From the NCBI GenBank assembly GCA_020073215.1, contig JAIQFO010000035.1, positions 1 to 52,307 of the forward strand: a DNA stretch of 52,307 nucleotides, read 5' to 3'. Under the pieces are notes generated by a model that was given only the letters and a program-made list of their open reading frames with translations, made no database searches and was not told the origin of the DNA. The first letter of the stretch is position 1, and each line of letters opens with the position of its first letter. Below are positions 8,433 through 16,542 of the stretch, piece after piece. The position numbers and the translations under genes are program-made. The stretch comes from Terriglobia bacterium. Its GTDB lineage: Bacteria > Acidobacteriota > Terriglobia > Terriglobales > Acidobacteriaceae.

Positions 8433-9176
8433 CTACCCGGTCGAGACCGACGAACTCACGGGCGCGATTTCGGAAACCAGATTGCCGTCTTGCGAAGGGC
8501 CGTGCAATCCGCACTCGGTCTTCTGAAAGCCTGCCCATCGTCCTGACCTGGGATCTTCTCCGGGCAGAACACTGCGCGTGCAATGGGTGCATCCGAAGCT
8601 GGGATAGTTCTGATCGTGGAGAGGATTGTAGGGAACGTTGTGTTTACGAACGTAACGCCAGACCCTCTCCGAAGTCCAATCGACCAGGGGATTGACTTTC
8701 ACCAGGTGAAACTTGGAATCCCATTCGACTTTGCGCGCCGTCGCTCGCGCCGAGGTTTGATCGCGCCGGATGCTCGTGACCCAAGCCTGCAGCCCAGACA
8801 GTTTCTTGCGCAGCGGCTCGACTTTCCTCAGGTTGCAGCACGCATCCGGGGAGTGGCTCCAGAGCTTCGCGCCGTGACGTAGCTCTTGTTCTTCGGGCGT
8901 GAGCTCCGGCTTCAGCCGCTCGACGGCGATTCCATATCGCTTCTCTACCTGCTCGATGAGGGAGTAGGTTTCAGGAAACAGAAAATCGGTATCCACGGTG
9001 AACACGCGCAGAGCCGGCTGCAGACGCGCGGCGATATCTATCAACACCATTCCTTCCACGCCAAACCCCGAAGCAATTTCGACGTGGTTCCGAAAGGTGG
9101 TGAATGCCCAACGCAAGACGTCTTGAGCGCTCCACTGCTCTGCCAGTAGATGGATTCTTTCTACTTCTGACTTCAT
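8433..9176 (-). CDS. cysH: Adenylylsulfate (APS/PAPS) reductase CysH
   Basis: This cytoplasmic enzyme reduces activated sulfate to sulfite. The 247-aa sequence shows the nucleotide-binding segment SGFGVEGMVLIDIA, the central DACCNLRKVEPL, the SIRRDQTSARA region, the cysteine pair CTHC and the C-terminal ECGLH carrying the catalytic cysteine. The presence of both the CC and CxxC pairs indicates the 4Fe-4S form, which usually prefers APS over PAPS. It is the third gene of the operon: its ATG overlaps the cobA stop by 4 bases (ATGA at 9173-9176), implying translational coupling. Its product sulfite is the substrate of the sulfite reductase encoded first in the operon. No ATP sulfurylase gene is in the window. 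Confidence 0.93.
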   Translation of the reverse strand: MKSEVERIHLLAEQWSAQDVLRWAFTTFRNHVEIASGFGVEGMVLIDIAARLQPALRVFTVDTDFLFPETYSLIEQVEKRYGIAVERLKPELTPEEQELRHGAKLWSHSPDACCNLRKVEPLRKKLSGLQAWVTSIRRDQTSARATARKVEWDSKFHLVKVNPLVDWTSERVWRYVRKHNVPYNPLHDQNYPSFGCTHCTRSVLPGEDPRSGRWAGFQKTECGLHGPSQDGNLVSEIAPVSSSVSTG

Positions 9177-9988
9177 GCTGTCCGCCCTTCATCAATCAGT
9201 GAATGAACCGCTTCCACTGGGAAGTTCTGCTGCAGGAAATTGGAATTCCGTGAAATCGACTGTTTGAGCAATCTGTCGTGAGTCGCATGCCGTACTACTT
9301 CGCCGATCACAAGCAGAGTCGGAGCAGGCAACTGCGGCGCTCCCGGCAGGTTCTCCAGGTCGGTCGTGAAGACCTGTTCTTGCGCGGTTGTGGCGCGCGA
9401 AACCACGGCGCAGGGTGTTTCGCTTGCCAATCCCGCCGCGCGCAGCTTTTTCGAGATCTTTCCGTATTGGTAACCAGGCATATAGATCACCAGCGTGGCT
9501 CCGCTCGAAACCAGAGCCTGCCAGTTGGTCGGATCGCCTTCCACCGCGTGATGCCCGGCAAGAAAGATGAGGGCGTGAGAGGAGCGGCGGTCCGTCAATG
9601 GAATCTCGGCGGACGCACAGGCGCCCAGAGCGGCCGTAATGCCGGGCACGATTTCGAATTCGATGCCGGCCTCGCGGAGGGCCGCAATTTCCTCTGCCGC
9701 ACGCCCGAATACCAGAGGGTCTCCGCCCTTTAGCCGCACCACTCGAAGCCCCAGAGAGGCCAGGCGCACCATGAGGAAATTGATGTCCGCTTGAGTGACG
9801 TTTGTTTTCCCGCAGCGCTTGCCGACGTTGTAGCGCTCGGCATGGGGCGGAGCGAAGTTAAGGATCTGCGGACCCACCAGATCATCGTGCAGCACCGCGT
9901 CCGCATTTTTCAGCACGCGCGCCGCTTTCAGAGTTAGCAATTCCGGATCTCCGGGTCCAGCGCCAACGAGATAAACTTTGCCTTTCAT
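9173..9988 (-). CDS. cobA: Uroporphyrinogen-III C-methyltransferase
   Basis: This SAM-dependent enzyme methylates uroporphyrinogen III to precorrin-2, the first step towards siroheme. The 271-aa protein has the family signatures VYLVGAGPGDPELLTLKA at the N-terminus, VVRLKGGDPLVFGRAAEEI and VPGITAALGACASAEIPL. ATG 9988 is preceded by GGAGG (complement of 9998-10002), so the longer open frame up to 10264 is not the real start. It is a stand-alone methyltransferase without the CysG dehydrogenase/ferrochelatase domain. It lies 25 bases after sir and overlaps cysH by 4 bases. The role fits the operon, because sulfite reductase requires siroheme. Confidence 0.93.
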   Translation of the reverse strand: MKGKVYLVGAGPGDPELLTLKAARVLKNADAVLHDDLVGPQILNFAPPHAERYNVGKRCGKTNVTQADINFLMVRLASLGLRVVRLKGGDPLVFGRAAEEIAALREAGIEFEIVPGITAALGACASAEIPLTDRRSSHALIFLAGHHAVEGDPTNWQALVSSGATLVIYMPGYQYGKISKKLRAAGLASETPCAVVSRATTAQEQVFTTDLENLPGAPQLPAPTLLVIGEVVRHATHDRLLKQSISRNSNFLQQNFPVEAVHSLIDEGRTA

Positions 9989-10013
9989 ACGATCCCAACC
10001 TCCTGCAGCGAAT

Positions 10014-11717
10014 TCAACCTTCAATACCGTGTGGTGCCAGTCCGGCGGGAATATCCCGGACGGCTGCTTCCACCGCTTCTCCCGCCAGAAATGTGCGCAG
10101 TTCGTCGTCGCCGTGGCGGGCAAAGAACTGGCGCAGATTTTCGCCCGGCAATTGCCGCTCGAGATAGCGGCGCAGCAGGCGCTCAATCGCATCGGGGACT
10201 TCGCTGGCCAGGCACCGATATCCAACCGGACGCGCCAGCGATTGGTGCAGGCCGACCCCGCCACCGAGGCAGAAGTAGTACGCGTCTAGCATCTGGTCTC
10301 GAACCTTGATCTTCTTGCCCTCGATTCCGATGTCGGCAATCCAGTGCTGACCGCAGCTATTGGGGCAGCCCGTAACGTGCAGCCTGAGGTGCTGCGCGAA
10401 TCCGGGCAGGCGCTCGTCGAGTTCGTCGACCAGCCATCGGGAGAAACTCTTGGTTTCGGTGATGGCGAGCTTGCAGAATTCGGTCCCGGTGCAGGCGACC
10501 ACGCCGCGCCCGAACGGCGAACCTCCTACTTGAAGTCCGATTCCAGCCAGTTCTTTGGCCAGCGACTCCGCCTGCAGTTGGGGCACGTTCACGATGAGAA
10601 GGTTTTGCATGTTCGTGGTTCGCAATTCGCCATTTGCAAAACGCTCGGCGAGATTCGCGGCAGCATCCATCTGATCGGCGGTGATGCGACCGCGCAGAAC
10701 CGACGCGCCGACGTAGCAGTAGCCGGCCTGTTTTTGCGGGTGGATTCCAGTGTGGTCGCGGTAAACATCGTCGGGAACCTTCTCCTCGACCCTTGGTTCC
10801 AGGGCGTAGCCCAGCCGCCGCTCGAGTTCCTTCTGGAAACCCTCGGCAGTCCAGCCGTTGCGCAGAAAGAGGAATTTCAGGCGGGCTCGCTCGCGATGCT
10901 CGCGAAGCACCTCAGATTCCCGGAACAGTTCCGCAATCGCTCGGAGCACGGATTGGACTTCGTGCCAGCGCACAAAGGCATCCAAGCGGGTGGCGAAGTG
11001 GGGATCGGTGGAAAGGCCGCCGCCGACCCGCAGCGAGAAGCCCACTTCCGGATTGCCGCGGACCGTCCGCTCGGTCGCAGTCAGACTGATGTCGTTGATC
11101 TCTGGATACGCGCACCACACGCGGCATCCGGTGATGGAGATCTTGAACTTGCGCGGCAGGTTGTAGAAGTCGGAGTTGCCCGTGAAGATGCGCGTGGCCC
11201 CGAGCGCGAGTGGAGAGGCATCGCAGATCTCGTCCCTGTCAACCCCTGCGACCGGGCAGCCTGTGATGTTGCGGGTGACATCGCCACAGGCGGCCAGAGT
11301 ATTCAGGCCGCATCCCCAGAGGGATCCCAGGATTTCGGGCAGGCTTTCGATGGTTACCCAGTGCAGCTGGATGTTCTGGCGAACGGTGATGTCGGCGATT
11401 CCGCGGGCAAAACGGCGGGTAAGGCCCGCGATGGTTCGGAGTTGGTGAGAGGTGAGCAGGCCATTGGCGATCCGAATACGGACCATGAATGAGGGGACTG
11501 CCTTGCCTTCACCGCCTTTGCCCCCGACCACGCCGGCTCCGTCGCCCTGCGTGTAGATGCCCCACCAGCGGAAGTATGTGCCCAGCCATTCCGGCGGGAT
11601 GGAGTCATACCCGGCGCGCGCGAAGCGGCGAATCTCCTCGAGGCCTTCCCAGGGATTCTTCTCCCGCTTCAGACGCTCGACCCTTTGCGTTTTTGTTTCC
11701 TGGTCAGCTTTAGCCAT
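10014..11717 (-). CDS. sir: Siroheme ferredoxin-type sulfite (or nitrite) reductase
   Basis: The 567-aa protein belongs to the siroheme/4Fe-4S reductase family that carries out six-electron reduction of sulfite to sulfide or nitrite to ammonia. Visible are two ferredoxin-like half repeats (MVRIRIANGLLTSHQLRTIA and the later YVGASVLRGRITADQMDAAA), siroheme-contact segments (TRNITGCPVAGVDRDE) and the cluster cysteines CTGTEFCK and TGCPNSCGQ. Sequence alone does not separate sulfite from nitrite reductase. The neighbours cobA and cysH, and the polycysteine attenuator in front, argue strongly for sulfite. The ATG follows directly on the U tract of the leader terminator and has no Shine-Dalgarno of its own, which is unusual. 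Confidence 0.88.
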   Translation of the reverse strand: MAKADQETKTQRVERLKREKNPWEGLEEIRRFARAGYDSIPPEWLGTYFRWWGIYTQGDGAGVVGGKGGEGKAVPSFMVRIRIANGLLTSHQLRTIAGLTRRFARGIADITVRQNIQLHWVTIESLPEILGSLWGCGLNTLAACGDVTRNITGCPVAGVDRDEICDASPLALGATRIFTGNSDFYNLPRKFKISITGCRVWCAYPEINDISLTATERTVRGNPEVGFSLRVGGGLSTDPHFATRLDAFVRWHEVQSVLRAIAELFRESEVLREHRERARLKFLFLRNGWTAEGFQKELERRLGYALEPRVEEKVPDDVYRDHTGIHPQKQAGYCYVGASVLRGRITADQMDAAANLAERFANGELRTTNMQNLLIVNVPQLQAESLAKELAGIGLQVGGSPFGRGVVACTGTEFCKLAITETKSFSRWLVDELDERLPGFAQHLRLHVTGCPNSCGQHWIADIGIEGKKIKVRDQMLDAYYFCLGGGVGLHQSLARPVGYRCLASEVPDAIERLLRRYLERQLPGENLRQFFARHGDDELRTFLAGEAVEAAVRDIPAGLAPHGIEG

Positions 11718-11759
11718 AAAAAAGAAAAACCCATCGCCAGCTTTCTCTGGCGATGGGTT
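11718..11759 (-). terminator. Attenuator terminator of the sir-cobA-cysH operon
   Basis: On the minus strand AACCCATCGCCAG (complement of 11747-11759), loop AGAAAG and CTGGCGATGGGTT (complement of 11728-11740) form a perfect 13-bp stem, followed by TTTCTTTTTT. This is a textbook intrinsic terminator ending one base before the sir ATG, so it lies inside the leader of the gene it would shut off. Its 5' arm can pair instead with bases 11796-11813 inside the leader ORF: CTGGC with GCCAG and TGGG with CCCA. Confidence 0.93.
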
Positions 11760-11787
11760 TGGAATATGCCGATTACTTATGAAATTT

Positions 11788-11883
11788 CTAAGTCAGCAAC
11801 CTCCCAGTGCCAGAAGACACGGATGCACAACAACAACACATGCAGCAACAAGTCCGGTTCTTCTGGTTTTGAGCGGGCAACAT
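11788..11883 (-). CDS. Polycysteine leader peptide of the sulfate-assimilation operon
   Basis: This is a 31-codon ORF upstream of sir. Residues 12-19 read CCCMCCCC: seven cysteine codons, all TGT or TGC, in eight positions. The peptide ends GRLLT, 28 bases before the terminator stem. It looks like a cysteine-sensing attenuator leader. Segment 1 (CCAGAAGA, complement of 11859-11866, codons 6-9) pairs over 8 bp with segment 2 (TCTTCTGG, complement of 11810-11817, after the Cys run). Segment 2 can alternatively pair with the terminator 5' arm. A ribosome stalled on Cys codons would cover segment 1, free segment 2 and prevent termination. The ATG is only about one base after the predicted transcription start, so translation is probably leaderless. 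Mycobacteria have comparable leaderless polycysteine uORFs. Confidence 0.9.
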   Translation of the reverse strand: MLPAQNQKNRTCCCMCCCCASVSSGTGRLLT

Positions 11884-11890
11884 TCGCGTG

Positions 11891-11920
11891 ATCCTAAAGA
11901 CTTCGATTGACATTGTCAAT
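11891..11920 (-). promoter_or_regulatory. Sigma70-type promoter with palindrome for the cys operon
   Basis: The minus strand carries TTGACA (complement of 11914-11919), a 17-base spacer and TAGGAT (complement of 11891-11896). The expected start of transcription is about 11884, next to the leader ATG at 11883. The -35 lies inside the palindrome ATTGACA-A-TGTCAAT (11906-11920), with perfect 7-bp arms, which could be an operator for a repressor. The operator function is inferred. Confidence 0.75.
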
Positions 11921-12140
11921 TTTAGATTCAATCTTTCGTTGTGCGGGCAGCATGCGTACGCAAAGAATTGATCGAGCCAATTCAAATTTGTGATGCTGAT
12001 TTCCGCGGCCCGAATCCCCGAGGAGCTAAGTCATTTCCTTGACAGGATTTATCCGCTCCGCTCGGGGACGGTCGAGAGGGCCGCCGCAAGACAAATTGCA
12101 GCGTTCCTGATTTCTGCCACGGCGACGACATGGAATTCGA

Positions 12141-12170
12141 TTGACGGAGAAAGACGAAGTGTCCTAAGGT
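12141..12170 (+). promoter_or_regulatory. Sigma70-type promoter of the his operon
   Basis: TTGACG (12141-12146), an 18-base spacer and TAAGGT (12165-12170) precede the His leader ATG at 12180 by 9 bases, so the transcript likely begins at about 12177 with a leader of three bases or fewer. The -10 is weaker than that of the cys promoter. The interval 11921-12140 between the two divergent promoters contains no gene I can support. Confidence 0.6.
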
Positions 12171-12179
12171 CGAATCGTT

Positions 12180-12254
12180 ATGATCTCGTCGAACTCCCAC
12201 CGCCACAATCATCATCACCATGCGATGAGCGTGTCGGCGGAGAACGACGGATGA
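12180..12254 (+). CDS. Histidine-rich leader peptide of the his operon
   Basis: This is a 24-codon ORF whose residues 7-14 read HRHNHHHH: six histidine codons in eight positions. It lies upstream of a complete-looking his operon and an intrinsic terminator, the arrangement of the classical his attenuator. CCGCC (12200-12204, among the first His codons) can pair with GGCGG (12236-12240). CGGAG (12238-12242) can alternatively pair with CTCCG (12278-12282), with the preceding GG reaching the first bases of the terminator stem. A ribosome stalled at His codons would mask the first segment and favour the second pairing. No ribosome-binding site precedes the ATG, consistent with leaderless translation. 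Confidence 0.88.
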   Translation: MISSNSHRHNHHHHAMSVSAENDG

Positions 12255-12284
12255 TAGCCTGAAAGCAGTCATAGGAACTCCGAG

Positions 12285-12319
12285 CCCGCTGATGCGAACC
12301 TCGCAACAGCGGGTTTTTT
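12285..12319 (+). terminator. Attenuator terminator of the his operon
   Basis: CCCGCTG (12285-12291) pairs with CAGCGGG (12307-12313). After one A-A mismatch, TGCGA pairs with TCGCA around the loop ACC. Six T residues follow (12314-12319). It lies 30 bases after the His leader stop and 67 bases before hisI, as expected for an attenuator. Confidence 0.9.
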
Positions 12320-12386
12320 ATTTCTGTTGCGGGCGTTCTGAGCGCCGGGCGAGGAACGGAAAGACGAATGGAACGAGGAGATTGCG

Positions 12387-12746
12387 ATGGAGATCGATTT
12401 CGACAAAATGCAAGGCTTGGCGCCCGCCGTGATTCAGGACGCGGCTACCGGGGAGTTGCTGATGGTTGGCTTCATGAACCGCGAAGCGCTGACCACGACC
12501 TTGCGGACGAACTTCGTCACGTTCTACAGCCGCACCCGGCGGACGCTGTGGACCAAAGGAGAAACCTCCGGGAATCGTCTGGAGGTGGTGGCGGCATGGA
12601 CGGACTGCGACCGCGACACGGTGCTGCTGCGGGTCCGCGTGTTGGGCGCAGGCAAGGTTTGTCATACCGGGTCCCGATCCTGCTTCACGCGGGAACTGCC
12701 GCTGGGCGCGGCGGCGCTGGCTGTAGAAGAAGAGGCGCGGCGATGA
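12387..12746 (+). CDS. hisI: Phosphoribosyl-AMP cyclohydrolase HisI
   Basis: HisI opens the adenine ring of phosphoribosyl-AMP, the third step of histidine biosynthesis. The 119-aa protein has [27 protein letters not shown] and the metal-binding cysteines in DCDRD and CHTGSRSC. The start is supported by GAGGAG 7 bases upstream. It is the first structural gene after the attenuator. It carries only the cyclohydrolase domain; the pyrophosphohydrolase (HisE) domain often fused to it is absent, and no separate hisE is present in the operon. Its stop overlaps the hisG start by 4 bases (ATGA at 12743). Confidence 0.95.
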   Translation: MEIDFDKMQGLAPAVIQDAATGELLMVGFMNREALTTTLRTNFVTFYSRTRRTLWTKGETSGNRLEVVAAWTDCDRDTVLLRVRVLGAGKVCHTGSRSCFTRELPLGAAALAVEEEARR

Positions 12747-13612
12747 AACTTCGTCTCGGCATTCCCAAAGGAAGTTTGCAGGAAGCGACGCTCAGCCTGT
12801 TCACGCGTGCCGGGCTGCGAGTCTACACCAACCCGCGCTCCTACTTCGCCGCAACCGACGATCCTGAAATCGAATGCCTGCTCATTCGGGCGCAGGAAAT
12901 GGCGCGCTATGTCGAGCACGGCGCCTTGGACGCCGGCCTGACCGGCCTGGACTGGGTGCTGGAAAGCGGCCTCGAGGTAGTCAGCGTGACCGACCTCATC
13001 TATGCGAAACAGAGCATGGGAAAAGTGAAGTGGGTGCTGGCCGTGCCCGAGGATTCCGCTTTCCAGAAGCCCGATGACCTTGCGGGCCGCACCGTCGCCA
13101 CCGAATTGGTGAGCTTCACGCAGAATTACTTTGCCAGCCGGAACGTGCCGGTGCGGGTGGAGTTCTCCTGGGGCGCGACGGAGGTGAAGCCGCCGTTGCT
13201 GGCCGATGCCATTGTCGAAGTCACGGAGACGGGAAGCTCGCTGCGCGCGAATCATCTGAGAATCATCGAAACGGTACTGGAGTCAAACACGCAACTGGTC
13301 GCGAACAAAGCGGCGTGGGGCGATCCCGCGCGGCGGCGCAAGATTGAAAACCTGGCGGTGATGCTCTGCGGGGCGATGGCCGCTCAAGGCCGGGTTGGGC
13401 TGATGCTAAACGTGCGCAAGCCGGATTTGGCCGCGGTTCTGGGCTTGCTGCCGGCGCTGAAGAATCCTACCGTCGCGCCTTTGGCCGATGGCGAATGGGT
13501 TGCGATCAATACCGTCATCGAAGAGCAAACCGCCTGGACGTTAATTCCGCAGCTCAAGCTCGCGAATGCGCAAGGGATCGTCGAGTATCCGCTGAACAAG
13601 GTGGTGATGTGA
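12743..13612 (+). CDS. hisG: ATP phosphoribosyltransferase HisG (long form)
   Basis: This is the committed step of histidine synthesis: ATP and PRPP give phosphoribosyl-ATP. At 289 aa it is the long form, with a catalytic part ([17 protein letters not shown]; the PRPP-binding [17 protein letters not shown]) and a C-terminal regulatory domain (residues about 215-289) that usually binds histidine for feedback inhibition, so no HisZ partner is needed. ATG 12743 overlaps the hisI stop. The longer frame from 12368 is not coding. The stop TGA shares one base with the hisD ATG (TGATG at 13610-13614). Confidence 0.95.
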   Translation: MKLRLGIPKGSLQEATLSLFTRAGLRVYTNPRSYFAATDDPEIECLLIRAQEMARYVEHGALDAGLTGLDWVLESGLEVVSVTDLIYAKQSMGKVKWVLAVPEDSAFQKPDDLAGRTVATELVSFTQNYFASRNVPVRVEFSWGATEVKPPLLADAIVEVTETGSSLRANHLRIIETVLESNTQLVANKAAWGDPARRRKIENLAVMLCGAMAAQGRVGLMLNVRKPDLAAVLGLLPALKNPTVAPLADGEWVAINTVIEEQTAWTLIPQLKLANAQGIVEYPLNKVVM

Positions 13613-14877
13613 TGAAGATGATGATGCGCATTCTGGAAGGGCTGGCGAGGGACCGGTTTGTGCGTGCGGTGGAGGAGCGCGGGGCGCACGACCTTACAGA
13701 GGTTGAGCCGGCGGTGCGGCGCATCGTGAGCAATGTCCGGCGGAAAGGCGATTCTGCCTTACGCCGATACGCGGAGCGCTGGGACGGGTTGGGCAACAGA
13801 GAGCCGGTGCGCGTGCCCGAGACTGGCCTGCAGGAAGCATGGCAGAGAACTCCCCCGGAACTGCAAGACGCGATCGCGCGGGCTGCAGGCAACATTCGCA
13901 CTTACTGCGAGTGGCAGAAACCGGAGGAGTGGCGGCGCGAAATTCAGCCCGGAGTTTCGGTGGGACAGTTGGTCCGCCCCATAGAAGCGGTAGGGTGCTA
14001 TGTTCCCGGCGGCCGCTATCCGTTGCCTTCGACGTTGCTGATGACGGTGATTCCGGCGCAGGTCGCCGGCGTGCCGCAGATTCGCGTGGTGTCGCCGCGC
14101 CCGGCCCAGGCTACTTTGGCGGCTGCCGCATTCCTCGGTGTGCGCGAGTTCTACCGAGTTGGCGGAGCACAGGCAATCGCAGCGCTGGCCTACGGAACCC
14201 AGAGCATCCCGCGCGTGAACAAGATCGTGGGTCCCGGCAACAGGTACGTAACCGCGGCCAAGAAGCTGGTTGCGTTCGATTGCGCCATCGAGTTCCTGGC
14301 TGGTCCTACCGAAGCCGTGTTCCTTAGCAGGGAGGGTGAGGGCGACCCGGTTTTCATTGCAGCCGATCTGGTGGCGCAGGCCGAGCATGATCCCGACGCG
14401 CTGTGCATCTTGATTACGAGTTCGCGTCGATTCGCGAAGACTGTCCAGACGGAAGTGCGGCGGCGCACGCATACCAATCCAATTGCTGCCGACTCACTTT
14501 CCCGTCGCGGGGCCATCCTTCTGGTTGCTTCGCTCGATCAGGCGGTCGAGACCGCGAACCGCATCGCACCCGAACATCTCACGCTGCCGTCGGCGTTCGT
14601 GCCGGCGGTACGGAACGCGGGGTCGATTTTCGTAAACGAGTACACGCCCCAGTCCGCGGGCGACTACATCTCGGGTCCAAATCACGTTTTGCCTACCGGT
14701 GCGATGGCACGCGTGCGCGGCGGCCTGAGCGTGCTGGATTACGTCCGCATCGTCTCGTGCCAGGAAGTTTCCCGGGAAGGCATTCGCCGAATCGCAGCGC
14801 CAGCGATGGCGCTGGCCGAAGCCGAGGGCCTGCGCGGACACGCTGAGTCGTTGCGGGTGAGATCCTCTTATGCTTGA
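13612..14877 (+). CDS. hisD: Histidinol dehydrogenase HisD
   Basis: HisD catalyses the last two oxidations, histidinol to histidine, with NAD and zinc. The 421-aa protein shows the family blocks PIEAVGCYVPGGRYPLPST, VGGAQAIAALAYGT, KIVGPGNRYVTAAKKLV, FLAGPTEAVFLS and DLVAQAEHDP. ATG 13612 overlaps the hisG stop and starts with an unusual Met-rich run (MKMMMRIL). Several in-frame ATGs within 12 bases make the exact start slightly uncertain. It overlaps hisC by 8 bases. Confidence 0.95.
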   Translation: MKMMMRILEGLARDRFVRAVEERGAHDLTEVEPAVRRIVSNVRRKGDSALRRYAERWDGLGNREPVRVPETGLQEAWQRTPPELQDAIARAAGNIRTYCEWQKPEEWRREIQPGVSVGQLVRPIEAVGCYVPGGRYPLPSTLLMTVIPAQVAGVPQIRVVSPRPAQATLAAAAFLGVREFYRVGGAQAIAALAYGTQSIPRVNKIVGPGNRYVTAAKKLVAFDCAIEFLAGPTEAVFLSREGEGDPVFIAADLVAQAEHDPDALCILITSSRRFAKTVQTEVRRRTHTNPIAADSLSRRGAILLVASLDQAVETANRIAPEHLTLPSAFVPAVRNAGSIFVNEYTPQSAGDYISGPNHVLPTGAMARVRGGLSVLDYVRIVSCQEVSREGIRRIAAPAMALAEAEGLRGHAESLRVRSSYA

Positions 14878-15958
14878 GGCCCGCACTGCAGTGAAGAGCT
14901 TGCATGCCTATCGGCCGCCCCTGGCCGGTCGTCAGGGACTGCGTCTTGACTTCAACGAGAGCACGATCGGATGCTCGCCGCGCGTGTTGGCGCGGCTGCG
15001 TTCGCTGGATGCCGAAGTCCTGGCACGCTATCCCGAGCGCGAACCGATGGAACGCCACGCCGCCGATTTTCTCGGACTCAATGCCGCTCAGGTTCTGCTC
15101 ACGAACGGCGTGGATGAGGCGATTCATCTGCTGTGTTCGACTTATCTCGAGCCCGGAGACGAAGCGATCATCGTCGTGCCCACGTTTGCGCTGTATGCGA
15201 TCTTTGCTCAGGCGGAAGGCGCTCGCGTGATCGAGGTTCTATCGGATGAGAACTTCGCCTTTCCTTTGGAGGGATTGCTGTCGCGGATCAGCCAACGTAC
15301 ACGGCTCATCGCAGTAGCAAATCCGAACAATCCAACGGGAGCGGCGGTGGCGGGCGAGATGCTGCTGCGGGTCGCTCGGGCCGCGCCCCAGGCGGCGGTT
15401 CTGGTGGACGAAGCTTATGTTGAGTTTCATGGAGAGACGATCCTTGACTCCGGCGGCCTGCCTGCGAATCTTTTCGTGGCGCGCACCTTTTCCAAGGCCT
15501 ACGGGCTGGCGGGGCTTCGCATCGGCATTTTTGCCGGAGATGCGGGACAGATGGCGATGGTGCGCCGCGTCGCTTCGCCCTACAACGTGAATGCGGTCGC
15601 GCTGGCGGCGTTGCCGGAGGCGCTTCGAGATCAGGAGTACGTGGAACATTATGTCGCCGAGGTGCGGCGCGGTCGCGAAATGTTGGAGCGGGAACTCAGC
15701 CGTCTTGGTCTGCACTACTGGCCGAGCCGCGCCAACTTTGTGCTGGTGCGGATCGGTGCCGCCCACGCGGAATTCGTGCAAGCTTTGCGCACGCGGGGAA
15801 TCCTGGTGCGCGATCGGAGCTCCGATCGAAGTTCCGATGAACGATGCGAAGGCTGCGTGCGCCTGACGGTGGGATCGGAAGAACATACGCGGACTCTGAT
15901 TGGCGCGCTGAGGGATGTGGTCGAGAGACTAAGGGAACGCCGTGAGGTGAGGGCGTGA
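14870..15958 (+). CDS. hisC: Histidinol-phosphate aminotransferase HisC
   Basis: This PLP-dependent class-I/II aminotransferase moves the amino group from glutamate to imidazole-acetol phosphate. The 362-aa protein has the substrate-binding [17 protein letters not shown], the ANPNNPTG motif, DEAYVEF and the PLP lysine in [14 protein letters not shown]. Near the C-terminus (about 15810-15840) the DNA repeats CGATCGGAGCTC-like units, giving [14 protein letters not shown], a short insertion. It ends in a GTGA overlap with hisB. Confidence 0.95.
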   Translation: MLEARTAVKSLHAYRPPLAGRQGLRLDFNESTIGCSPRVLARLRSLDAEVLARYPEREPMERHAADFLGLNAAQVLLTNGVDEAIHLLCSTYLEPGDEAIIVVPTFALYAIFAQAEGARVIEVLSDENFAFPLEGLLSRISQRTRLIAVANPNNPTGAAVAGEMLLRVARAAPQAAVLVDEAYVEFHGETILDSGGLPANLFVARTFSKAYGLAGLRIGIFAGDAGQMAMVRRVASPYNVNAVALAALPEALRDQEYVEHYVAEVRRGREMLERELSRLGLHYWPSRANFVLVRIGAAHAEFVQALRTRGILVRDRSSDRSSDERCEGCVRLTVGSEEHTRTLIGALRDVVERLRERREVRA

Positions 15959-16542
15959 GGACAGCCAAGCTGCATCGCAAGACCGCGGAAACGGAAATTC
16001 AAATTGCACTCACGATTGAGGGTCGCGGGAAGTACGAAGTCTCGACGGGAATCCGTTTTCTCGACCACATGCTGGAGCTCTTTGCGCGGCACGGCGCGTT
16101 TGATCTGAAACTCCGAGCGGTGGGCGACCTGGACGTGGATCAGCACCACACCGTGGAGGACGTCGGCATTGCTCTGGGCGAGGTCTTCGACCGCGCCTTG
16201 GGAGATCGCCGCGGCATTCTGCGTGCCGGTTACTTTGTCATGCCCATGGATGAAACTCTCGGTTTGGCCTCGGTGGATTTCGGTGGACGCGCGGTCGCCG
16301 TGGTCGATACCAAGGTCCGCGCGGCGCGAGTGGGCGATCTGCAGGTGGAACTGGTGAGCGATTTCTTCGAAGGCTTTGCGCGGGGCGCGCGCGCCAATGT
16401 TCACGCGCGCGTGCTCTATGGACGCTCCAGCCATCACAAGATCGAAGCGCTCTTCAAAGCTTTTGCGCGGGCGCTGCGCGTCGCGTGCTCCGGCGATCGC
16501 CGCCTGGGCCGCATGCTCCCGAGCACCAAGGGACTTCTATGA
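15955..16542 (+). CDS. hisB: Imidazoleglycerol-phosphate dehydratase HisB
   Basis: This is the monofunctional dehydratase (195 aa), without the histidinol-phosphatase domain seen in enterobacterial HisB. Metal-binding motifs are [26 protein letters not shown] and the later [17 protein letters not shown]. The start is GTG 15955, overlapping the hisC stop (GTGA). A histidinol-phosphate phosphatase must come from elsewhere, since none is in the window. It overlaps hisH by 4 bases. Confidence 0.95.
   Translation: MRTAKLHRKTAETEIQIALTIEGRGKYEVSTGIRFLDHMLELFARHGAFDLKLRAVGDLDVDQHHTVEDVGIALGEVFDRALGDRRGILRAGYFVMPMDETLGLASVDFGGRAVAVVDTKVRAARVGDLQVELVSDFFEGFARGARANVHARVLYGRSSHHKIEALFKAFARALRVACSGDRRLGRMLPSTKGLL

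Noticed and set aside
11990..12262. 90-aa plus-strand open frame over the His leader
   Set aside because: It is out of frame with the His codon run, has no ribosome-binding site and covers the promoter; the 24-codon leader explains the region better.
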